Assembly (NCBI RefSeq): GCF_036898095.1
Contig: NC_090765.1
Coordinates: 34,624,776 to 34,688,775, forward strand
Length of the DNA: 64,000 nt
Source of the DNA: Palaemon carinicauda
Lineage: Eukaryota > Arthropoda > Malacostraca > Decapoda > Palaemonidae
Direction: 5' to 3'
Below are positions 48,055 through 58,473 of this stretch, in pieces. The first letter of the stretch is position 1. Each line of letters starts with the position of its first letter. The notes beneath the pieces are model-generated. The model was not told where the DNA came from. It made no database searches and saw only the letters and a list, made by a program, of their open reading frames with translations. The position numbers were made by a program, and so were the translations under genes.

Positions 48055-48253
48055 GGAGAAAATTGAGTTCTTGTTGACAAGAAGTACTTGAGTACCTGAC
48101 CACAGATGGCGCTGTTGAGTACACCCCCACCTGGATAGCGATCGCTGGCGTATCCCGACCGTAGATTTCTGTCGGGCAACGGAGTTGACAGCTTCATGAT
48201 CATCGGGTAAGTATATTCAAAAATTTATTTTACTAATGAAAATAACATTTTTC
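48055..48253 (+). repeat. DIRS copy 2 right inverted terminal repeat
   Basis: Begins GAGGAGAAAATTGAGTTCTT and ends GAAAATAACATTTTTC. The inner part mirrors 41830-41963. Confidence 0.88.
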
Positions 48254-48471
48254 TTAGTGAATTTAATCATAGGTTATACGCGTATGCTATTTGCAATGTT
48301 TCGTAGTACAGGAAATTTGCTGAAGATTTGTTTATGTACTGTTCTTTTCAAACTTGATGAAACTATTATTGTTCATTGGTGTTTTTAATTTGTTTATGAG
48401 TAATAAATCTTTAACTTTTTATCCTTGTATTCTCTATTCAAGTACAGTATCAATGAATTATTTTTTCACAG

Positions 48472-48637
48472 GCTGTAATGAATTATGGAATCCTTTAAAG
48501 TTAACATCAACAATAAAGTATTGTTTGACGGAGAAGTTGTCGTAAGAGTGTTAGAAAATGGTTCTTCTCTCTCTTCTGCATCTGCACGTTCTTTGAAGCT
48601 TCTGGTTCAGCTAGGCGATAAGGCTGCAACATCCAAA
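48472..48637 (+). CDS. Candidate 5' coding exon, unrecognised protein
   Basis: Acceptor ATTTTTTCACAG precedes 48472. ATG at 48485 opens 51 codons without a stop up to a consensus donor (CATCCAAA|GTAAGT at 48637/48638), phase 0. The product begins MESFKVNINNKVLFDGEVVV and continues RVLENGSSLSSASARSLKLL. The composition (Val/Lys/Ser, alternating hydrophobics) looks like a folded protein start. I found no partner exon in the window. DIRS copy 2 ends 220 bp to the left and decayed DIRS sequence starts 200 bp to the right, so the gene, if real, has been heavily invaded. Confidence 0.4.
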
Positions 48638-48839
48638 GTAAGTTTTGAACTATTGTAAGGGGCTGCTTACCCTACAATGCAGCTCTATTTTAATTATGTT
48701 GTTTTAAATATAAATCTTGTTTGTTCTAAGCTTTAAAATGAATTTGTTTCTAAGCGTGCACAAACCTTTCATCTTTTAAACAAGGAACATGTCTTTAGCT
48801 CAGCGAGAAGGTTGTTGAATTCATCAACAAGGTAGATAG

Positions 48840-50238
48840 TGACAGTTGGGGAGCGCAGGCGAGTAGCCCTGCCCCTCTACCTTTTGGAAGCTCATCGGTT
48901 TTGTTTATGCCTACAACAAGTACAGTATAGGCATACTACTTCGCCCTTACCAAAGAATTTTATTCTTCTTATTCTTACAGGAAGTGAATGCTGGCTGTTG
49001 CTTAGGATTATGGATGTGAAGCAAGAAATTCATACTTGCCAGGGAAACGGTGGATGTTGCCATTGTATTATGGCTAAACTGGCTGTAGATCCACACTCTC
49101 TGTGCTTCTTGTAGGGAGCATAATTATTTGCTATCACCCCTGTGTGCCGAGCGTAAGTAGTGATCTTCTGTGCATTAGCAGGCGTATGCCTTGAATGGGA
49201 GGAAGAGAGTTAAGCCTTCGCCAGTGCATCTTGGCAACGCCCAAGAAGACAGTAGAGAAGTATTTTGCATCTTTTGTTCTCTCATGGAAGACTTCTACTA
49301 CAACCACACTTGCGCATTTACCCGTGGCTCGGTCCCCAGGAGCAAGGGGCCTTCGGAGCTACATTAGTCAACTTTTCAAGTTCTGATGGTGTGCGGGCTT
49401 CCCCCAGTGTTTGCTGGATCTCATCAGAAGTTGGAGGCTCCTCTTTTGTTGCCATGCAGACTGCAGGCAATGAATGTGGCCTCCTTGGGTCTTCCAGGTA
49501 GACTTTCTATGGATTTTTTGAGGGAGCTTGTAGCTAAGGCTACTTCTGCTCTGATGTCCCAAATGCCAGTGTCTCTCATGGTGATGTGTCCAGTGGTGCC
49601 CCCTCCAAAGCCCAGAAGGACTGTAAAGCTTCATCCTGTGACACCCATGCCCGAGAGAAAAGCTCCGGCGCTTGGAAATGGAAACAGCACTTTCTTTGCC
49701 GTCTTTCATCATAGAGGGAGACCTTCATGGATCTGGTGGATCTGAAGGACGTGTGCTTTCAAGTACCCTGGCGTCAGTTCTCTTGAAAGTACCAGCTGAA
49801 GACTGTGTGCTACTCCATAGATGTTCACCGTGGTTGCCGCTTTTCCCACTTGGAATTGATGTCTGTTGATGAGCAGTATCTCGATGATTGTCTGATCCTG
49901 GGCTCTTCTGTGAGGCTGTTGATACAGGATCAGGATTAGCTTCTCGCTTTTTGTCATGATATGGGGATTGTGATAAGCTGGGAGAAGTTGAAGCTCATAC
50001 CCAAGCAGAGGCTGAAGTGCTTGGGCATGCCGATAGACATGGCACCAACGAGAGGTGTACCTCATCAAGCAAGGGACATGGTCTTTGATCCTCTCTGCAA
50101 ACCAGCAAAAGAGATGCACAGCTGGGTGGCATTCAATGCCGTAGAATCGTCAGCAAGGTATATTCTGGGAAAGAGGAATTTATAACACTAGCAGACACAC
50201 TCAGGGTGCCAAGGACAGGTTGTAGGGTCGGAGTAATC
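48840..50238 (+). mobile_element. Older decayed DIRS copy, left part (Gag tail and RT)
   Basis: Fragments in shifting frames: LSMDFLRELVAKATSALMSQ (Gag-like), FMDLVDLKDVCFQVP (RT motif A, DLKDAYFQ in relatives), SVDEQYLDDCLILGSS (YLDD), HDMGIVISWEKLKLIPKQRL and KCLGMPIDM (thumb). It stops where DIRS copy 3 begins. The family differs from copies 1-3. Confidence 0.7.
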
Positions 50239-50241
50239 CTT

Positions 50242-50420
50242 ACTTTTCAATATTAAACTTAGCCGGTGATCATATAGCTGTCAGCTCTGCTGCCCGACAG
50301 AAAAACCTAAGGACAAAATACGCCAGCGATCGCTATACAGGTGGGGGTGTACATCAACTGCGCCATCTGTCGAGCAGGTACTCAAGTACTCCATGTCAAC
50401 ACAGAACCAATTTTCTCTCT
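50242..50420 (+). repeat. DIRS copy 3 left inverted terminal repeat
   Basis: Starts ACTTTTCAATATTAAACTTA. The inner part with CCAGCGATCGCTATACAGGT mirrors 56511-56660. Confidence 0.88.
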
Positions 50421-51720
50421 GTCGTGCCACTGGCAAGACCTACTAAATACGCTGTTACTAACTGGATTTGTTTTCACAACTATTTGGTGAAGTACACTAT
50501 TCTAGTTTTGAGCTTTCGCTATGCAGGGGTTTTATCTTCATCTCAAAACTTGAACTCGTTTTGGATAGATTTAATTAGGGTGACAAAGAGAGTATGGACT
50601 CTCTTTCACTTTTAAATGGCCGACCCTTCCCTTAGACGGAAGTGTGTTTAGGTTTTTAGTAATTTTGCTTAACACGTTATAGATCTATATATTTTATATC
50701 TCTCCGCCTTTATTAGGCCTCTTCGATTAACTTTCCATTTATTATAAACATATAAAAATAAATTTTTATGTTTTGTTTATATGCGACCTTTCCTGATAGT
50801 AGGCGGTCCTAACTTGGAACCGAAGTTAATCAACGTTGAGCCCGTTATATCGTATTTAGCCTTTAAAGAATTTAAAACTTTTTAAATTTAATGTTTTATG
50901 AAAGAATTTCTTTGACAGTCTCGTACTGTTTTCAAAGATGAACTAACGTTTAGTTTTTTAGACTACGCAGTTGTTGACGTTCAGGACGTTCAACATGCGC
51001 TCTATCGTTACGATAGAGAGAGAGTGTATCACGGTTTCACTTTGCAGTAAGAGTAAATCGATTCTGACGTTTCGTTCATTCTTTCTTAGCTTAAATGGTT
51101 TAAATTCTAAATTAAAGGAACTTTTTATTTGGAAAACCTTTCAGTTTTTTTCCTTTAGCCAAATAACATGTTTTGACGATATATAATTGGGCTCTTCTCT
51201 CAGGTGTGAAATCAAGAGAGAAAGAGAGAGAGAGATAGAGACGGAGGGAGAGAGAGGAGAAAAAACGTTCCGTTCAAGCGGGTAACGTTGTTCTCGTGTT
51301 TCTCTCCTCCCTAGTTGCTGTACGGGGAAGGTAAAACGTTTCTAGGGTTTTATTCTTGTCCCCAGGCTATGTGCGGTGAGAGATTGTAAACGTAGTTTAT
51401 TTGAACTAGTGTTTAGTCTCTTTCCTAGCCACTGAATTCTTTATCTTTATATATGTTTTCTGTTTTTGCTAGTATTAATGAGCTGCATTATACGACTGTT
51501 TTCGCAATTACTACCTTTTAATGAAGGGTAGAATTGCGTGTTTCAGGTAGAAATCAGTAAAAGTTTCGATTTCAGTGAAATAAGTGCAAAACAGAAAATC
51601 GAAGTGATAAAGTGATATGCGCAAAGTGTTACAGTGTTGCGTCCGAGGGTTCGTCTGTTCGTGCCTGTCGTTCACCTAGTCCGGGACCTCTTGCAAGCTC
51701 CCAAGCCCAGGGGAGAAGTA
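50421..51720 (+). other. DIRS copy 3 5' non-coding leader
   Basis: Aligns with the leader of copy 2 but has one, not two, of the AAGAGAGTATGGACTCTCTT blocks (near 50586). No conserved coding frame. Confidence 0.75.
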
Positions 51721-52641
51721 ATGTCGAACGACTTATGGGTTCGTCAGGCCTTGATCAACGAACAGACGTTTCCCTCCGTGGTTTCGGGCGTATCTACCCA
51801 AGATCGCCCCACCCACACAAAGACGAGAGAGCCCATTTACTTCTCGTCTGCGGAAGAGGTTTCTCGTAAGAAACCATGGACCAAGGTCTCGCAGCTTATT
51901 AAGCGCAAGTCGGTCTCTTCCGCGCAAGTCCAACGGCCCAGTTGTAGCCACTGGGTCAGTTCGGATTCGCTGCAGTCTTCCGACGACTGCTCACCTCCTA
52001 AGAGAGGCAAAGCGGTACCGCAACAGGCAGTAACACCGTCTGTTGCCGCACCTGCTGCTGTAGACCCTAAGTGGTCTTTGCTACAGTCTATGCAGACACA
52101 GTTAGCATCTTTTATGCAGGAGTATCGTGCGGAGAAGGTTGACGCTGCACCCGTTAGCCTACAACCAACCCCGGTTGTGCGTACAGTAGACGCTGACGCT
52201 ACCTGCTCCCGCACTCCGGCTGTGAGAGTTCCACCACCCATGCGCAGTGTACCCTGCCAGCCGCACGTTGACGTTCACAGACGCACGGAACCCTCTGTTG
52301 ACGTTCGCGAGTTACAACAACAACCTAAGTTGTTTTGTTTTGACGCGGTGCGTCAACCTCCGCATTCTAGAGTTGTTTTGACTGCTCAGTATAGACAGTC
52401 AAAGCAGTCTCGAGTGAACACTGTATGTCCTCACGCACCTGTTGTGGTTGACAGTTCAGTTGTTGACAGTTCACAGACTGTCAAGCAGTTACATGACGTT
52501 GCCTTCTGGTCTGCTACTAATGCACCAGTGCTGTATGTCCTCACGCACCTGTTGTGGTTGACAGTTCAGTTTTTGACAGTTCACAGACTGTCAAGCAGTT
52601 ACATAACGTTGCCTTCTGGTCTGCTGCTAATGCACCAGTGA
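51721..52641 (+). CDS. DIRS copy 3 Gag-like ORF
   Basis: 306 codons from ATG 51721 (MSNDLWVRQALINEQTF). Contains KSVSSAQVQRPSCSHW, an acidic-Ser stretch, PSVAAPAAVDPKWSLLQSMQ, APPPMRS-like PPPMRSVPCQP and WSATNAPV. No classical zinc knuckle is obvious. A ~112-bp direct duplication (52437 and 52549) near the end throws the frame out, so the final ~30 residues are probably not native. It would be a structural protein of the particle by analogy with DIRS Gag. Confidence 0.6.
   Translation: MSNDLWVRQALINEQTFPSVVSGVSTQDRPTHTKTREPIYFSSAEEVSRKKPWTKVSQLIKRKSVSSAQVQRPSCSHWVSSDSLQSSDDCSPPKRGKAVPQQAVTPSVAAPAAVDPKWSLLQSMQTQLASFMQEYRAEKVDAAPVSLQPTPVVRTVDADATCSRTPAVRVPPPMRSVPCQPHVDVHRRTEPSVDVRELQQQPKLFCFDAVRQPPHSRVVLTAQYRQSKQSRVNTVCPHAPVVVDSSVVDSSQTVKQLHDVAFWSATNAPVLYVLTHLLWLTVQFLTVHRLSSSYITLPSGLLLMHQ
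52437..52640 (+). repeat. Direct duplication at the end of the DIRS copy 3 Gag ORF
   Basis: CACCTGTTGTGGTTGACAGT and CAGACTGTCAAGCAGTTACA occur twice, about 112 bp apart, each followed by ACGTTGCCTTCTGGTCTGCT. Copy 2 has the same arrangement near 44590-44690, so it predates the split of the two copies. Confidence 0.8.
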
Positions 52642-53849
52642 GACCCTCACTGAGATAACCTAGCTTTTCTCGGACAAGGTTCCTGTAGATGAGAAAGTGC
52701 TGTTCTCCCTCCTACTGATATTCCTTTGAGGACTCTGTCATTTGGAGAGGAGCCTTAAGCTGCTTAGCCTCCTATGGACTTTAATTAAATCATGATGATT
52801 TTTTAAGGATCTTCGTCCGGATCTTGTAACTGCTGCTCCTCGTTCGCCTAACGTCAGAACTTACACTAGGCCTAGCTACTTCGAAGCGTTGTTGTTAAGC
52901 TAGTGCTCTCTCGCTCTCCTAGAGAGCGTTACGTTGGCTAGGCGACTGGTTTTTGCACCAGGAGGAGTTTTAGGGATACAGCCTTTGATTTCCCTTCTTT
53001 TAAACTGGCTTATAGAGCGAGAGTCTGATAGGACACGAGAGAAGTTCTCGGCTTGGGAGTTCATGCCTCTGCCCAGATAGACTTCTCAATTCTGGTAGAC
53101 TCGCCCTGGCGCCTAGCCAGGAGTCGCTCCAAGTTGTTTACAGGTCAACTTCTCAACTTTTGTCGAGCCTTTGAAGTTTTGCTGTACTATTATGTCACAC
53201 ATAACAAGGCTTCCAGGGATGGTAAATGGTTCCGCCTCAGTCGCTAACCCCGTCTGTTGCCACACCTGCTCCCGTAGACCCTAAATGGGCTTTGCTGCAA
53301 GACATGCAGTCCAAGCTTGTGTCCTTGATAGAGGACTTAAATACGGAGAAGAACCTTCTGGCCAACAACCTTCCAACCGGTTGGTTGTGCGCCCTGTTGA
53401 CGCTGAGGTATCCTACTCGCGTCTGCCAGTTGAGGTGGTTCCTCCACCGATGCGACCCAGTGTGGGTTGCCAGTCGCACGTTGACGTTAAGCGACGCTCG
53501 GAGGTGGTTGTTGACGTTCAGTGTATCACTAGGAAGACGTTCAACAACCAGCAGAGGTGACTTGTTGTGACGCAGTGCGTCAACCTCAGCAACCCGGTAG
53601 GGTGTTGACTGCACAACCCAGACAGTCTAGACAGTTTCGGGTTGACGCTGTACTTCCTCGCGCACCCATGGTTGTTGACAGTTCACAGACTGTGCAGCAG
53701 TGCCATGATATTGCGTCCGGCTCCGTCACGCATCCACCAGTGCGACCGTATTCAGCGAGTCAGACGTTGCCCACTCCGTTGCCGTTTCCTCATCAGTTTC
53801 GGATGAGGAACCCTCTGATGAGGACGTTGCTGAACAAGACGATCAACCC
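52642..53849 (+). pseudogene. DIRS copy 3 Gag continuation, broken
   Basis: Shifted fragments, among them TPSVATPAPVDPKWALLQDM near 53250, a second version of the PSVAAPAAVDPKW block in the upstream ORF, and FRMRNPLMRTLL near 53800. Ends in an acidic stretch (GATGAGGACGTTGCTGAACA) that joins pol sequence directly at about 53850. Confidence 0.6.
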
Positions 53850-55082
53850 CCAGCCCTGCTATCCATCCAGAAGATGCTGAAGAAGGAACGCTGCCCAGTC
53901 AGGCTGTGGATGAGTCTGGTAGGGACACTGTCATCCGTGGATCAATTTGTGTCACTAGGAAGACTACACCTCCGTCCTCTTCTATACCATCTAGCTTTTC
54001 ACTGGAAAAAGGACAAGACGCTAGAAGCGGTCTCGATCCCGGTTTCCGGAAAGATAAAGTCTGGTCTGACTTGGTGAAAGGACTATATCAACCTTAGAGA
54101 GGGTCTTCCCCTGACTGTTCAGACTCCCAACCACGTTCTCTTCTCGGACGCATCGGACGTAGGCTGGGGTGCGACATTAGACGGTAGGGAATGCTCGGGA
54201 TTATGGAACTCGAGTCAAAGGACAATGCATTTCAACTGCAAGAAGCTACTGGCAGTACGTCTGACCTGGAAAAGCTTCAGGTCTCTCCTTCAAGGCAAAG
54301 TGGTGGAGGTGAACTCGGACAACACCACGGCTTTGGCGTACATCTCCAAGCAAGGAGGGACCTACTCTCTGACATGGTACGAGATCGCAAGGGACCTCCT
54401 CACCTGGTCAAAAGGTCTAGACATTTCACTAGTAACGAGGTTCATCCAAGGCAACTTGAATGTCATGGCAGATTGTCTCAGTCGGAAGGGACAAATAATT
54501 CCAACAGAATGGACCCTCCACAAGGATGTATGCAAGAGACTTTGGGCCACCTGGGGCCAGCCAACCATAGATCTCTTCACAACCTCGATGACCAAGAGGG
54601 TCCCAATATTTTGCTCACCAATCCCGGACCCAGCAGCAGTTCATATAGATGCCTTTCTACTAGATTGGTCACATCTAGATCTATATGCATTCCCTCCGTT
54701 CAAGATTGTCAACAAGGTACTGCAGAAGTTCGCCTCTCACGAAGGGACAAGGTTGACGCTAGTTGCTTCCCTCTGGCCCGCGAGAGAATGGCTCACCGAG
54801 GTACTTCGATGGTTAGTAGACGTTCCCAGAACTCTTCCCCTAAGGGTGGACCTTCTACGTCAGCCACGCGTAAAGAAGGTACACCAAGGCCTCCACGCTC
54901 TTCGTCTGACTGCCTTCAGACTATCGAAAGACTCTCGAGAGCTAGAGGCTTTTCGAAGGAGGCAACCAGAGCGATTGCTAGAGCAAGGAGAACATCCACC
55001 CTTAGAGTCTACCAATCGAAGTGGGAAATCTTCCGAAACTGGTGCAAGTCAGTATCCGTATCCTCGACCAGTACCTCTGTAA
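53850..55082 (+). pseudogene. DIRS copy 3 RNase H and downstream pol domain
   Basis: Begins in the connection region (SIQKMLKKERCPVRLWMSLV) with no RT at all. One stop at 54075 (TGA for an expected Trp), then [43 protein letters not shown] (RNase H), [36 protein letters not shown] and SLWPAREWLTEV. The last ~95 codons overlap the recombinase in another frame. Confidence 0.8.
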
Positions 55083-55969
55083 CTCAAATAGCTGACTTTC
55101 TCTTATATCTGAGGAAAGAACGATCTCTTTCAGCTCCCACTATCAAGGGTTACAGAAGCATGTTGGCATCAGTCTTCCGTCACAGAGGCTTAGATCTTTC
55201 CAACAATAAAGATCTACAGGACCTCCTTAAGTCTTTTAAGACCACGAAGGAGAGTCGTTTGGTTACACCTGGTTGGAATTTAGACGTGGTTCTAAGATTC
55301 CTTATGTCAGACAGGTTCGAACCGCTACAATCAGCCTCCCTGAAAGATCTCACCTTTAAGACTCTTTTCCTGATATGCTTAGCCACAGCTAAAAGAGTCA
55401 GTGAGATTCATACCTTCAGCAAGAACATCGGATTCTCATCCGAAACGGCTACATGTTCTACAACTTGGTTTTCTAGCCAAACACGAGCTGCCTTCTCGGC
55501 CTTGACCAATATCGTTCGATATTCCAAACTTATCGTATGGTTGGAAATGAACTAGAAAGAGTCTTATGTCCTGTAAGAGCTCTTAAGTTCTATTTAAAAA
55601 CCTTTACGAGGCCCGTCTGAAGCTTTATGGTGTTCAGTTAAGAATCCATCTTTGCCTATGTTAAAGAATGCTTTATCCTATTTTATCAGACTGTTAATAC
55701 GAGAAGCTCATTCCCATCTAAATGAGGAAGACCAAGCTTTGCTGAAGGTAAGGACACACGAAGTTAGAGCTGTCGCAACTTCCGTGGCCTTTAAACAATT
55801 TAGATCTCTGCAAAGTATATTCGACGCAACCTATTGGAAAAGCAAATCAGTGTTCGCGTCTTTTTATCTTAAGAATGTCCAGTCTCTTTACGAGAACTGC
55901 TACACCCTGGGACCATTCGTAGCAACGAGTGCAGTAGTGGGTGAGGGCTCAACCACTACAATTCCCTAA
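54788..55969 (+). pseudogene. DIRS copy 3 tyrosine recombinase, two indels
   Basis: From ATG 54788 (MAHRGTSMVSRR). Contains RGFSKEATRAIARARRTSTL, TAKRVSEIHTF (catalytic Arg), then a ~2-nt loss near 55460 and a ~7-nt loss near 55600, which together restore phase. The last part has THEVRAVATS, DATYWKSKS and ASFYLKNVQS. The block between the indels reads out of frame. Confidence 0.8.
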
Positions 55970-56375
55970 TTCCATAACCTTTTTTAATCTTTCTCTTGAA
56001 ATGTTTTATTATTGTTTTTGGGTTGTCCGGAAGGCTAAGAAGCCTTTCGCATCCTACTTGATTTGGCGGGTGGTCAAAGTCATTTCTTGAGAAGCGCCTA
56101 TATTAGAGGTTTTGATGAGGTCCTTTAGTATGGGTTGCAACCCTTCATACTTCAGCTCCTAGGAGTCGCTCAGCATCCTATGAGGATCGCGAGGCTCCGT
56201 AAGGAAGACGTACTTAAAAAGGCAGAGTAATTGTTCAAGTCGACTTCCTTACCAGGTACTTATTTATTTTATGTTTGTTATTTTGAATAACTGCTAAAAT
56301 GAAATACAAAATACTTAGCTCATAATAATGTCAACATGTAATGCTGGTCTCTACCCACCCCCCTGGGTGTGAATT
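55970..56375 (+). other. DIRS copy 3 3' non-coding region
   Basis: Conserved with copies 1 and 2, with GGAAGGCTAAGAAGCCTTTC and TTGATTTGGCGGGTGGTCAA. Confidence 0.7.
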
Positions 56376-56465
56376 AGCTATATGATCACCGGCTAAGTTT
56401 AATATTGAAAAATGTTATTTTCATTAGTAAAATAAATTTTTGAATATACTTACCCGGTGATCATA
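56376..56465 (+). repeat. DIRS copy 3 internal complementary region
   Basis: AGCTATATGATCACCGGCTA ... AATATTGAAAAAT mirrors the left outer end; GTTATTTTCATTAGTAAAAT ... ACTTACCCGGTGATCAT mirrors the right outer end. Confidence 0.9.
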
Positions 56466-56510
56466 GATTAAAGGACCCTCCCTTCCTCCCCAATAGAGAC
56501 CCAGTGGGCA

Positions 56511-56714
56511 GAGGAGAAAATTGGTTCTGTGTTGACATGGAGTACTTGAGTACCTGCTCGACAGATGGCGCAGTTGATGTACACCCCCACCTGTATAGCG
56601 ATCGCTGGCGTATTTTGTCCTAAGGTTTTTCTGTCGGGCAGCAGAGCTGACAGCTATATGATCACCGGGAAAGTATATTCAAAAATTTATTTTACTAATG
56701 AAAATAACATATTC
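56511..56714 (+). repeat. DIRS copy 3 right inverted terminal repeat
   Basis: Starts GAGGAGAAAATTGGTTCTGT, ends GAAAATAACATATTC. Confidence 0.88.
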
Positions 56715-58080
56715 GTGCGTGGTGGAGAGTCTTCTTGCTCTGTTGGGTTCTCCAGGGATCAACCTGTTTGCCACCTAAACAGGAAGCTCCCTGTGTTTTG
56801 CTTCCCAACACCTATGGGATCACCTGGATGTGTATGCCTTTCTCTGTTCAGCTTGATCTGTCTGCCAGGACTCAGGATGACCCTGGTGGTTCCCATAGTG
56901 CCACATGGCGAAGAGTATGCCGATTTGTTGACACTACTAGTATAGGTTCCAAGAGAACTACCCCAATGGTCTACATTCCTCTGTCAGCCTCATCTTCTGA
57001 GATAAAAATAATCTGATAAGGTGCTGGAACTTAACGGTTGGAGGCTATCCAGCATCTTCTCTGAGCGAACTCATTTTGCAATGCACTATACAGGAGATGA
57101 TTGGGTACCTGTGATAGTCTTCTGCAGCTGTCTACCAAGGAAAGTGGGCCATCTCTGCAATTGGTGTCTTGGAAGGGATACTTATCTAGTTGAAGCCTCT
57201 CTAGCACAGATTGCAGGTTTCCTTGTCTTTTTTGCCAAGAGGAGCGCCTCCTATTCGTAGCTGTCAAAGGCTACCGCTCAATCTAGAGTATAGTCTTTGG
57301 ACTGAAGGGTATTGTTCTCTTTCTCATGAGTGTTATTGATGCTCATTAGAAACTTTGAACAGTCTTGCTCAGCCCAGGACCTCAGGCCCTCAGAGTGGGA
57401 CGTGATCCTCATTTTCAAGGCTCTTACGTTTACCCTGTTTAAACATTTTAGAAGGTAGTCATATATAGATCTAACTCTCAAGACTGTCAATTGCTAGCCT
57501 TAGCATAAGCAAAGAGATTAGGGGAGTTGCATGGTTTTGCTTAGTTAGTCACCAAAGCTTAGGAGTGGAAGGAGCTGGCCTTTAGGATTGGCCATAGCCC
57601 AGAACCCATCTCTGCACAACCCCAGTTGTGACATCTTCTTCATCTCCTTTTTATGTGAAACATCGAGTGATGATCAAGAGATACTTTTGTGTCCCGTGAG
57701 GACTCTTCGGTGCTATCTGAAAAGGACCCAATATCTCAGGCTTGATTTTAGTTATTCTTTGTTAGCATTTGTAGGACTAAGAAAGAGGTGTCAAGGAATC
57801 CAATCATTTTCTGGCTTTGTGAGATGATCCGTAAAGTGTATGCTTCAACCTCTGAGAGGGTCAAGGTACAATACCAGCTAGGATCAGAGCTCACAAAGTC
57901 ATGGGTATAGGTCCCACCCTAGCCTTCAAGCAAAATCTTTCAGTTAGCTGTAAGTTTGTAATGAAAGGTAGAATGACTGGCTCTTCATTTTCTGCCTCTT
58001 TCTGTGGGACGAAGCGGTTGAAGTGTTACTCACTGGGTCTGACTTGATGCTGGTAAGCTGCACTTTTGAGCTCTATTCTT
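56715..58080 (+). mobile_element. Older decayed DIRS copy, right part (pol end and recombinase)
   Basis: Fragments: VESLLALLGSPGINLFAT (compare [11 protein letters not shown]), LDVYAF, then recombinase-like pieces: ASLAQIAGFLVFFAKRSASY, SEGLRSWAEQ on the opposite strand is spurious, CPVRTLRCYLKRTQYLR, and near 57880 RIRAHKVMGIGPTLAFKQNL, the decayed His-x-x-Arg region. It continues the remnant left of DIRS copy 3, with the RNase H core missing at the junction. Confidence 0.65.
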
Positions 58081-58319
58081 TAGAATCTAAAGAATCACTA
58101 ATTAGAGCAATGAAGGTGGAATTATACTAATCCATTAATCATCATATGCAAAGTACAGTATATACAGTATTTTGTTCCGGACTGCTATCCCCTTCAGGGA
58201 AAGGGATCTCCTATTTAACCATGTACCAGTCTTCTTGGCCATGCCAGGCCCTATAAGTCTAGTCATCCCTATAAGACATATTTGCTATTTTGAAGGACTC
58301 AACTTTGTATAGCTAGAAA
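58081..58319. other. Short spacer, nothing recognised
   Basis: AT-rich, with AGTACAGTATATACAGTATT near 58151. Confidence 0.4.
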
Positions 58320-58422
58320 AAAGGCAATTGTTCCGTAACCGAAATACAAACCACGCTATTTACATTGGGTTTACTTTCGGCGTAGCTGAAATGACGAGCC
58401 AATAGTTTTTAACGAGGGTTAA

Positions 58423-58473
58423 CTACCCCCGCGCTAGTTAGCGGGGGTAGGGGAAGGGGTAGCTTGCTACCCC
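58423..58473. repeat. Two GC-rich hairpins in the presumed left terminus
   Basis: CTACCCCCGC (58423) pairs with GCGGGGGTAG (58441); GGGGTAG (58456) pairs with CTACCCC (58467). They sit about 60 bp apart from each other's centres in the presumed left terminal repeat. Confidence 0.75.

Larger units (their letters stand above)
41791..48253 (+). mobile_element. DIRS retrotransposon copy 2, termini complete, RT core deleted
   Basis: About 6.46 kb. The left inverted terminal repeat 41791-41963, right one 48055-48253 and internal complementary region 47928-48010 fit the DIRS plan exactly. Outer edges share ATTTTTC. Inside are a ~1.3-kb non-coding leader, a broken Gag region with a 21-bp minisatellite, an RT truncated to its YLDD-proximal C-terminal part, RNase H with one stop, and a tyrosine recombinase with one 1-nt frameshift. 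Copy 3 at 50242 is its sister. Confidence 0.92.
50242..56714 (+). mobile_element. DIRS retrotransposon copy 3, termini complete, RT wholly deleted
   Basis: About 6.47 kb. Left inverted terminal repeat 50242-50420, right 56511-56714, internal complementary region 56376-56465. Gag is best preserved here; the RT is absent, RNase H has one stop and the recombinase two indels. It is the sister of copy 2 (same leader, Gag and YR), but with different terminal sequence details and a different deletion. It lies inside an older decayed DIRS copy. Confidence 0.92.
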
